The notes under the pieces were generated by a model that was given only the letters and a program-made list of their open reading frames with translations, had not been told where the DNA came from and ran no database searches. A stretch of 6,242 nt of DNA from Peptococcaceae bacterium. GTDB lineage: Bacteria > Bacillota > Peptococcia > Peptococcales > Peptococcaceae. The translations under genes were made by a program, and so were the position numbers. This document shows, piece after piece, positions 1 to 5,637 of this stretch (position 1 is its first letter; every line of letters begins with the position of its first letter). The stretch spans positions 1-6,242 of the forward strand of contig JAFOFM010000001.1 of NCBI GenBank assembly GCA_017387265.1, in the 5' to 3' direction.

Positions 1-41
1 CAGACTGTGCCGGTAAAAAATCGGTGCAATCTGCTGTTTTT
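1..41 (+). terminator. probable intrinsic terminator of an upstream gene
   Basis: Bases 1-12 can pair with 22-33 to give a 12-position stem with one C-A mismatch (5/29) and two G-U wobbles (8/26 and 9/25). It closes an A-rich loop and is followed by five T at 37-41. The wobbles pair only in the + strand transcript, which points to termination of a + strand gene lying to the left of the window. The stem may continue beyond base 1. It is moderately convincing, because the T run is short and separated from the stem by three bases. Confidence 0.45.
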
Positions 42-43
42 GA

Positions 44-72
44 TTGTGGCTCCTGTTCAAATATTATATAAT
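44..72 (+). promoter_or_regulatory. predicted sigma-A-type promoter of dnaE operon
   Basis: A perfect TATAAT lies at 67-72, preceded at the ideal 17-base spacing by TTGTGG at 44-49. Only three of six bases of that -35 match the TTGACA consensus. Transcription would start near 79, giving a leader of about 47 bases. The leader can form a small hairpin (GCAGAG at 93-98 with TTCTGC at 105-110, one wobble) just upstream of the ribosome binding site. The promoter follows directly after the putative terminator, which fits the start of a new transcription unit. Confidence 0.55.
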
Positions 73-113
73 GGTAAACGAATAGAAACGACGCAGAGCG
101 AAGGTTCTGCAGA

Positions 114-119
114 AAGGAG
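114..119 (+). promoter_or_regulatory. ribosome binding site of dnaE
   Basis: AAGGAG sits six bases before the ATG at 126. It decides the start of dnaE in favour of this codon over the in-frame ATGs at 141, 150 and 180, none of which has a comparable site. Confidence 0.8.
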
Positions 120-125
120 AATACA

Positions 126-3100
126 ATGGAAAGCAATATCATGGAAGAAATGAAAGAGCAGAGTGAAAATAATGAAGTAATGCGTCCTTTTGTACATCTG
201 CATAATCATACGGCATACAGCCTCTTAGACGGTGCCAGTAAAATCGGCGAAATGATAGAACGGGCCAAAGAACTGAATCAGCCGGCGCTGGCGATTACCG
301 ATCATGGTGTTATGTATGGTGTAGTGGATTTTTATAAAGCCTGTAAAAAAGCCGGCGTGAAACCGATTATCGGCTGTGAGGTTTATGTGGCGCCGCGTAC
401 ACGGTTTGATAAACAGGCGGGGCTGGATGACAGTGCGTATCATCTGGTGCTGCTTGTAAAAAATGAGCAGGGTTATCGCAATTTATCCCGGCTGGAATCG
501 CTGGCATCGTTAGATGGCTTTTATTATAAACCCCGTGTTGACCGGGAGATTTTAGAACAGTATCACGAAGGCCTGATTGCACTGTCGGGCTGTTTAGCCG
601 GTGAGGTAGCGCAGAAAATCCTGCAGGAGGATCTGGAAGGTGCCCGCGAAGCAGCGCAGTGGTATCAGAATACTTTCGGTGCGGAGAACTATTATTTTGA
701 GGTGCAGAATCATGGCATGCATGAGCAGATTCGCATTAACTATCATTTGAATATTCTCAGTGAGGAACTGGGTATTCCGCTGGTTGCCACCAACGATAAT
801 CACTATGTTTACCGGGAAGATGCCAAAACCCAGGATGTTATGATGTGTATCCAGATGGGCAAAACCATGGATGATACCAGCCGCATGAAGTTCGAGGGCG
901 ATCATTTTTATCTGAAGAGCTATGATGAAATGCAGCAGATTCTGGGCGATTATCCAGAGTCCTTAACTAATACACTGAAAATTGCCGATCAGTGTAATTT
1001 TGACTTTACCTTCGGCGAAAACCACATGCCGATTTTCGATGTGCCGGAAGGCTATACGCTGGATTCGTATTTTGAAGCCTTATGCCGTGAGGAAATTAAA
1101 ACCCGTTATAATCCGGTAACCGAGGAAGTCACAAAACGTCTGGAGTTTGAGCTGGATGTTATCAAGCAGATGGGCTATTCCGGCTATTTTCTGATTGTAT
1201 GGGACTTTATCCGTTTTGCCAGAGAAAAAGGCATTTATGTAGGCCCGGGGCGCGGTTCTGCAGCAGGCAGCATTGTTTCCTATGCGCTGCATATTACCGA
1301 TATTGATCCGTTAAAATATGATCTGCTCTTTGAACGTTTTTTAAATCCGGAGCGCGTCAGCATGCCCGATATTGATATCGACTTCTGCTATGAGCGCAGA
1401 GGGGAAGTTATCGATTACGTTATCGAAAAATACGGGCAGGATCATGTATGTCAGATTATTACCTTTGGTACCATGGCAGCTCGCGGGGCTATTCGCGATG
1501 TCGGCCGCGTGCTGAATATTCCCATTGCCACAGTAAATAAAGTCAGCAAGGCCATCCCGAATGAACTGGGGATGACTATTGAAAAAGCGCTTAAAGCTTC
1601 TGCAGAGCTGAGAGGCTATTGTGAAGAAGACGAACAGATTGCCGAACTGATTGCAACGGCACAAAAGCTGGAAGGACTTCCACGTCATGCCGGCACTCAT
1701 GCGGCCGGGGTTGTAATTTCCAAAGAGGCGCTGGACTGTTATCTGCCGCTGCAGAAATCAGCAGAGTGCGGTGTTATCACCCAGTTTGCAAAAGAGAACG
1801 TCGAAGAAATTGGCCTGTTAAAAATGGACTTTCTGGGCCTTCGTACATTAACCGTTATCAATAAAGCGGTAGACATGATTAAAACCAATCACGGTGTTAC
1901 TATTGATTTTAACACCATGCCGATGGATGATAAAAAAACCTATCAGCTGCTTTGCGATGCGGAAAGTATCGGCGTGTTCCAGCTGGAAAGCGGCGGTCTG
2001 CGCGCCATTATGAAAGAGCTGCAGCCAAATGATTTAGAAGATGTAATTGCCCTTGTGGCGCTGTACCGTCCAGGACCGTTAAACAGCGGTATGGCAGATG
2101 ATTTTATTCAGCGCAAACACGGACGCAAAGAAATCGAATATCTGCATCCGCTGTTAGAACCGATTTTAAAACCAACCTACGGGGTTATTTTATATCAGGA
2201 ACAGGTTATGCGTATTGCCAGTGACCTTGCGGGATTCTCTCTTGGGCAGGCAGATATGCTCCGCCGTGCAATGGGGAAAAAGAAACCGGAAATCATCGCA
2301 GCTATGAAACAGGATTTTCTGGATGGTGCCGAAAAAACCGGTGTAGGCCGCGATATTGCAGCCAAAGTATTTGAGTTAATCGAGTATTTTGCCGGTTACG
2401 GCTTTAATAAGAGCCACAGTGCTGCCTATGCGGTAGTTGCCTACCAGACAGCCTATTTGAAAGCCCATTATCCGGTAGAGTTTATGGCTGCGCTTTTAAC
2501 CAGTGTTATGGATTCGGCGGATCGTGTATCTTTTTATATTGCTGAGTGCAAACGCATGGGCATTCCGGTATTAACGCCGGATGTAAACGAAAGTCAGGAA
2601 AACTTTACTGTACACAACGGTCGCATCCGATTCGGGCTCGCGGCGATGAAAAATGTAGGGAAAGGTGCTATGCAGTCGATTATCCAGATTCGTAACGAGG
2701 ACGGACCGTTCGCATCTCTTCAGGATTTCTGCGCCCGTGTCGATTTAAGCCATGTAAACAAACGCATGCTTGAAAATCTGATTAAAGGTGGGGCGTTTGG
2801 TTCGGTTGCCGGGAATAAACGACAGCTTTTAACCATTCTGGACGAATGCCTGGAACAGGGGCACGAGATTGCACGAAGCAAATCCAGTGCACAGATCTCT
2901 CTTTTTGATTTAGATGAGGAGCAGACCGGGCTAAGCTCCCGTTATGCACCGATTCCTCTTCCGGATATAGCGGAGTTTTCCGCGCAGGAGCTTCTGGCCA
3001 TGGAAAAACAGATTCTGGGCTTATATGTAAGCGGGCATCCGCTGGATGACTATACGCAGGTAATCAGTGAAAAAACATCGACCACGCTTTCCGAATTAAC

Positions 3101-3773
3101 GGAAGAACACGACCAGCAGCGTATCGTGGTTGCCGGTATGATTAATAACTTTAAAATCAGCACCACCAAAAAAGGGGATACCATGGCAACCTGTCAGTTT
3201 GAAGATTTAACCGGCTCTATGGAAATGCTGGTATTCCCGAAAACCTTTGTGCGCTACCGGGAAATGATTGAAAAAGATTCTATTGTGTTAGTAAAAGGCC
3301 GGTTTCTGGCACAGGATGATAATCCGAAGCTTTCCGCTGATGAAATTCTGCCGCTTCCGGATGATAAAGCCTGGGCAGAACAGAAGACAAAAGGGCAGAG
3401 CTTTGCCCGCAGTGTGCCGGATACACCTGTATTGCAGAAAACCAATACGCCGGATCGGGCGCATCCAGACAAAGGGGAATCCTCTGCGCCGGAAGGTGCA
3501 CCACAGGTGGCATCCCTTCAGGAAGTGGCGAAAAAACAGAAGAAAAAGCTTTATCTTCGTTTAACAGCCGAAACAAGCACGCCGCAGGTGCAGCAGAAAC
3601 TGAAAACCATATTGCGGCAGCATAACGGACCAATGCCGGTATATTTTTATTTCAGCGAACAGAAAAAAATGGTGCTGGCCGAATATCATTACTGGGTAGC
3701 CAGTGATATTGATTTGATTATGGCTTTAAGCCAGATTCTCGGTGCCGAGAATATCTCGGTGAAAGAGGATTAA
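126..3773 (+). CDS. dnaE: DNA polymerase III subunit alpha (DnaE)
   Basis: This is a cytoplasmic C-family replicative DNA polymerase of 1215 residues, near the size of E. coli DnaE and longer than the approximately 1115-residue B. subtilis DnaE. The N-terminal PHP domain (about 22-285) has HLHNHTAYSLLDG at 24-36, TDHG at 58-61, GCE at 83-85, H106, C156 and ATNDNH at 221-226. The palm has GPGRGSAAGS at 373-382, the PDIDID aspartates at 414-419 and the third catalytic Asp in KMDFLGLRTLT (D568). Fingers motifs include YGVILYQEQVM at 685-695 and RRAMGKKK at 713-720. A helix-hairpin-helix region lies near 876-905, and QISLF at 923-927 fits a beta-clamp-binding motif. An OB-fold lies at about 998-1075, then a Pro/Lys/Thr-rich linker (about 1078-1138) and a C-terminal domain from 1139. 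No DEDD exonuclease is inserted, so it is not PolC. It is the first gene of a cluster with coaD and tcdA. A PolC is expected elsewhere in the genome if the Bacillota assignment holds (inference). Confidence 0.97.
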   Translation: MESNIMEEMKEQSENNEVMRPFVHLHNHTAYSLLDGASKIGEMIERAKELNQPALAITDHGVMYGVVDFYKACKKAGVKPIIGCEVYVAPRTRFDKQAGLDDSAYHLVLLVKNEQGYRNLSRLESLASLDGFYYKPRVDREILEQYHEGLIALSGCLAGEVAQKILQEDLEGAREAAQWYQNTFGAENYYFEVQNHGMHEQIRINYHLNILSEELGIPLVATNDNHYVYREDAKTQDVMMCIQMGKTMDDTSRMKFEGDHFYLKSYDEMQQILGDYPESLTNTLKIADQCNFDFTFGENHMPIFDVPEGYTLDSYFEALCREEIKTRYNPVTEEVTKRLEFELDVIKQMGYSGYFLIVWDFIRFAREKGIYVGPGRGSAAGSIVSYALHITDIDPLKYDLLFERFLNPERVSMPDIDIDFCYERRGEVIDYVIEKYGQDHVCQIITFGTMAARGAIRDVGRVLNIPIATVNKVSKAIPNELGMTIEKALKASAELRGYCEEDEQIAELIATAQKLEGLPRHAGTHAAGVVISKEALDCYLPLQKSAECGVITQFAKENVEEIGLLKMDFLGLRTLTVINKAVDMIKTNHGVTIDFNTMPMDDKKTYQLLCDAESIGVFQLESGGLRAIMKELQPNDLEDVIALVALYRPGPLNSGMADDFIQRKHGRKEIEYLHPLLEPILKPTYGVILYQEQVMRIASDLAGFSLGQADMLRRAMGKKKPEIIAAMKQDFLDGAEKTGVGRDIAAKVFELIEYFAGYGFNKSHSAAYAVVAYQTAYLKAHYPVEFMAALLTSVMDSADRVSFYIAECKRMGIPVLTPDVNESQENFTVHNGRIRFGLAAMKNVGKGAMQSIIQIRNEDGPFASLQDFCARVDLSHVNKRMLENLIKGGAFGSVAGNKRQLLTILDECLEQGHEIARSKSSAQISLFDLDEEQTGLSSRYAPIPLPDIAEFSAQELLAMEKQILGLYVSGHPLDDYTQVISEKTSTTLSELTEEHDQQRIVVAGMINNFKISTTKKGDTMATCQFEDLTGSMEMLVFPKTFVRYREMIEKDSIVLVKGRFLAQDDNPKLSADEILPLPDDKAWAEQKTKGQSFARSVPDTPVLQKTNTPDRAHPDKGESSAPEGAPQVASLQEVAKKQKKKLYLRLTAETSTPQVQQKLKTILRQHNGPMPVYFYFSEQKKMVLAEYHYWVASDIDLIMALSQILGAENISVKED
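3735..3752 (+). repeat. inverted repeat in the dnaE 3' end
   Basis: ATTCTCGG and CCGAGAAT are perfect 8-base inverted arms around a two-base centre. In RNA this would realistically give a 7-bp stem with loop GTGC. It lies inside the last dnaE codons, 19 bases before the stop and 23 bases before the coaD ribosome binding site. A second TCTCGG at 3754-3759 could compete for the CCGAGA arm. No T run follows, so it is not an intrinsic terminator. A role in RNA processing or coupling is possible but not shown. Confidence 0.5.
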
Positions 3774-3786
3774 CAGGAGGACGAAC

Positions 3787-4278
3787 ATGAAAACAGCCAT
3801 TTATGCAGGAACCTTTGACCCGATTACCAACGGGCATCTGAGTGTACTGAACAGTGCAGCCAGACTGTTTGATAAAGTAATTGTAGGTGTTGCTGCGGAT
3901 AACAATAAAAAAACACTCTTTACACTGGAGGAACGCACAAAGCTGGCAGAAGCCAGCACCGGGCATTTATCCAATGTAGTAGTGCAGGAGTTTTCAGGGC
4001 TTTTAGTCGATTTTGCAAAGGAACAGAATGCGTCGGCGCTAGTACGCGGTCTGCGTGTTGTGTCGGACTTTGAGTACGAAATGCAGATGGCGATGTTTAA
4101 CAAAGATTTAAACGGCGAACTGGAAACCGTATTCTTTATTGCCGATGCCGAACATTCCTTTATCAGCTCCAGCCAGGTGCGCAATATTGCAAGCCTTGGC
4201 GGCAGTATTGACAAATATGTATCGCAGCCGGTTGCCGATGCGTTAAAGGCAAAATACGGGCAGAAGAACGCAGAATAG
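3787..4278 (+). CDS. coaD: phosphopantetheine adenylyltransferase (CoaD)
   Basis: CoaD transfers AMP from ATP to 4'-phosphopantetheine, giving dephospho-CoA and pyrophosphate in the penultimate step of coenzyme A synthesis. It is a soluble enzyme, hexameric in characterised members. The 163-residue length is typical. The nucleotidyltransferase signature is intact: GTFDPITNGH at residues 8-17 with the TNGH nucleotide-binding motif at 14-17, FSGLLVDFA at 69-77, RGLR at 87-90, the FEYEMQMAMFNKDL stretch at 95-108 and ISSSQVR at 126-132. The start is well set by AGGAGG at 3775-3780, six bases upstream. The gene begins 13 bases after the dnaE stop and ends 9 bases before tcdA, so it is very likely co-transcribed with both. 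coaD more often lies beside rsmD in bacteria, so the dnaE neighbour is a less common arrangement (general knowledge, not checked here). Confidence 0.97.
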   Translation: MKTAIYAGTFDPITNGHLSVLNSAARLFDKVIVGVAADNNKKTLFTLEERTKLAEASTGHLSNVVVQEFSGLLVDFAKEQNASALVRGLRVVSDFEYEMQMAMFNKDLNGELETVFFIADAEHSFISSSQVRNIASLGGSIDKYVSQPVADALKAKYGQKNAE

Positions 4279-4287
4279 AGGTGTGCC

Positions 4288-5019
4288 ATGGCAGAAATTT
4301 ATGACCGCACCCGGATGTTAGTTGGTGATGCCGGTATGGAAAAACTGCAGAACGCCCATGTATTCATTGCCGGAATCGGCGGTGTGGGTTCGTTTACAGC
4401 GGAGGCACTTGCCCGTGCCGGTGTGGGAACGCTTACGCTTCTGGATAATGATACGGTTGATATCACCAATCTGAACCGGCAGATTCATGCCACACAGAAA
4501 ACAGTGGGGCGTCCGAAGGTAGAGGTTATGGCAGAACGCATCCGTGAGATTAATCCGGAGATTCAGGTGCATACGATCAATGCGTTTTTACTGGATGACA
4601 ATACCGAAGCGGTTCTGGGTGACGGCGGCTATGATTATATTGTGGATGCAGTGGATACAGTAACGGCCAAGCTCTCGCTGATTTTATATGCCAGAGAGCG
4701 TAACATTCCGGTAATCAGCAGTATGGGCACTGCAAACAAGCTGGATGCTACAAAATTTGAAGTGGTGGATATCAGCAAAACTCATACCTGTCCGCTGGCA
4801 CGTGTCATGCGGAAAGAACTGCGCGATCGCGGTATTATATCCGGCGTAGAAGTGCTTTATTCTACTGCGCTGCCGGTAAAAATCCAGACAGCCGCGGATG
4901 CAGAGGATGGCGAGCGTAAAAAACCGGTGCCTGCAAGTATCTCCTATGTGCCGTCGGTAGCAGGGCTTTTACTGGCCGGACATGTAATTCAGCAGCTTTT
5001 AGCAGCGAATTCCCGATAA
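4288..5019 (+). CDS. tcdA: tRNA threonylcarbamoyladenosine dehydratase (TcdA/CsdL, ThiF-like E1 fold)
   Basis: TcdA uses ATP to dehydrate t6A at tRNA position 37 into its cyclic form ct6A, in the cytoplasm. The 243-residue protein has the E1/ThiF/MoeB adenylation fold: a Rossmann motif GIGGVGS at residues 29-35, the ATP-binding acidic end of strand 2 (LLDND, D53), the NLNRQ motif at 61-65, K77 in VGRPK and the DAVD motif at 120-123. SSMGTANKLD at 144-153 and THTCPLARVMRKELRDRGI (165 onwards) identify the TcdA branch and separate it from ThiF and MoeB. The zinc-binding Cys-X-X-Cys pairs common in MoeB are absent. The usual T-x-x-D-P-L is T-H-T-C-P-L here (C168), which I believe is common in Bacillota homologues. 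The gene starts 9 bases after coaD. Its ribosome binding site (AGAGGTG, 4277-4283) overlaps the coaD stop, suggesting translational coupling. Confidence 0.92.
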   Translation: MAEIYDRTRMLVGDAGMEKLQNAHVFIAGIGGVGSFTAEALARAGVGTLTLLDNDTVDITNLNRQIHATQKTVGRPKVEVMAERIREINPEIQVHTINAFLLDDNTEAVLGDGGYDYIVDAVDTVTAKLSLILYARERNIPVISSMGTANKLDATKFEVVDISKTHTCPLARVMRKELRDRGIISGVEVLYSTALPVKIQTAADAEDGERKKPVPASISYVPSVAGLLLAGHVIQQLLAANSR

Positions 5020-5055
5020 AATTTAGTGATTAAGCAGATACCGGGCAGAATGGCA

Positions 5056-5084
5056 TTGACTTTTTAATCGGTATTCTGTAAACT
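5056..5084 (+). promoter_or_regulatory. predicted promoter of trxA
   Basis: TTGACT at 5056-5061 (five of six to consensus) is followed after 17 bases by TAAACT at 5079-5084 (four of six). Transcription would begin near 5091, giving a leader of about 50 bases. Six-base arms CAGAAT (5046-5051) and ATTCTG (5073-5078) flank the -35 and abut the -10. A second dyad, GTGAAG/TTTCAC (5103-5108 and 5116-5121, one wobble), lies in the leader. Either could be an operator; neither matches a box I can name. Confidence 0.6.
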
Positions 5085-5127
5085 ATATGCATGTTGATTT
5101 TTGTGAAGCGATGATTTTCACTATATC

Positions 5128-5133
5128 AGGAGG
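5128..5133 (+). promoter_or_regulatory. ribosome binding site of trxA
   Basis: This is a full-consensus AGGAGG nine bases before the ATG at 5143. It fixes the start and predicts efficient translation, in line with the codon bias of the gene. Confidence 0.85.
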
Positions 5134-5142
5134 TTTTATATT

Positions 5143-5466
5143 ATGGCAAGCGAAAAAGTAATTATGTTAACTGAAGACAATTTCCGCGAAGTTGTTCTGC
5201 AGTCTGAACAGCCAGTACTGGTTGACTTCTGGGCAGCATGGTGCGGTCCTTGCAAAATGATTGCTCCAATCGTTGATGAAGTAGCAGAAGATTTCGACGG
5301 TAAAGCAAAAGTATGCAAACTGAATGTAGACGATTGCGGCAGAATCGCTCAGTCTTACGGCGTAATGAGCATTCCAACTCTGATCGTATTCAAAAACGGT
5401 CAGGAATCCGGCAGAATCGTTGGTTTCCGTCCTAAAGCTGAAATCGCAAGAATGCTGGAAAACTAA
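5143..5466 (+). CDS. trxA: thioredoxin
   Basis: This is a small cytoplasmic dithiol-disulfide oxidoreductase that reduces protein disulfides, such as those of ribonucleotide reductase, and is itself recycled by thioredoxin reductase. The 107 residues match the family length. The active site is WCGPC, with cysteines at 34 and 37 and W33. D28 is the buried acidic residue before it, and the cis-proline is P78 in SIPT. FKNGQ (83-87) and G94 are also as expected. There is no signal peptide or membrane segment. Two extra cysteines are present, C58 and C65. Codon use differs from the genes upstream: all five Phe are TTC, all five Pro are CCA or CCT, and all Ala are GCA or GCT. This looks like a highly expressed gene and not a transferred one. 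It has its own promoter and terminator, so it is probably monocistronic, although some read-through from tcdA is possible. The symbol follows convention; other thioredoxin paralogues may exist. Confidence 0.96.
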   Translation: MASEKVIMLTEDNFREVVLQSEQPVLVDFWAAWCGPCKMIAPIVDEVAEDFDGKAKVCKLNVDDCGRIAQSYGVMSIPTLIVFKNGQESGRIVGFRPKAEIARMLEN

Positions 5467-5476
5467 GCAAACCTCT

Positions 5477-5507
5477 AAAACGGACTTCTTACGAAGTCCG
5501 TTTTTTT
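5477..5507 (+). terminator. intrinsic terminator after trxA
   Basis: CGGACTTC (5481-5488) and GAAGTCCG (5493-5500) form a perfect 8-bp stem around a TTAC loop. The stem can be extended by AAAA/TTTT to 12 bp, and seven T follow at 5501-5507. It begins 10 bases after the trxA stop. It should separate trxA from the downstream transporter. Confidence 0.95.
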
Positions 5508-5549
5508 GTACCTTTCTCCAGTCTATATACCGCCGTATAAAATATTCTC

Positions 5550-5578
5550 TTTTCATATCTGCGAATCAGGTGTATAAT
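5550..5578 (+). promoter_or_regulatory. predicted promoter of the MFS transporter gene
   Basis: A perfect TATAAT at 5573-5578 has TTTTCA at 5550-5555 (four of six to consensus) 17 bases upstream. Transcription would start near 5585, about 50 bases before the start codon. ATAGA and TCTAT form a dyad around one base at 5577-5587, over the end of the -10 and the start site, where a repressor could bind. The intergenic region is 171 bases and holds nothing else beyond the trxA terminator. Confidence 0.6.
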
Positions 5579-5623
5579 AGATTCTATACTATACATTTCA
5601 AACAAAAACAGTAGGAATGAAAC

Positions 5624-5630
5624 GGAAGTG
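5624..5630 (+). promoter_or_regulatory. weak ribosome binding site that favours the start at 5638
   Basis: GGAAGTG differs by one base from GGAGGTG and lies seven bases before the ATG at 5638. The in-frame ATG at 5632 is only one base from it. The in-frame ATG at 5617 has AGGA directly abutting it. The start at 5638 is therefore preferred, but it is not certain. Confidence 0.45.
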
Positions 5631-5637
5631 GATGCAG

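Noticed and set aside
71..85. Tiny frame MVNE before dnaE
   Set aside because: It overlaps the predicted -10 and would lie upstream of the transcription start, with no ribosome binding site.
3801..4289. 162-codon open frame on the - strand opposite coaD
   Set aside because: It lies wholly against a clear coaD gene with intact motifs, its translation resembles no family I know, and no promoter or ribosome binding site is evident. It is a shadow of the codon pattern of coaD.
5020..5078. Terminator after tcdA
   Set aside because: The available stems (ATACCG/CGGTAT, CAGAAT/ATTCTG) are short, have loops over 20 bases and are not followed by a T run, so an intrinsic terminator is not supported.
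5091..5114. Seven-residue leader frame MLIFVKR upstream of trxA
   Set aside because: It would begin right at the predicted transcript start without a ribosome binding site, and its residues suggest no attenuation mechanism.
5101..5123. Possible Rex or CRP/FNR-type site (TTGTGAA...TTCACTA) in the trxA leader
   Set aside because: The half-sites are about 11 bases apart instead of the 6 expected for Rex (TTGTGA-N6-TCACAA) or CRP, and the right half is imperfect.
5420..5614. 64-codon + strand frame overlapping the trxA end
   Set aside because: It starts inside trxA in another frame, runs through the terminator hairpin and has no ribosome binding site or recognisable content.
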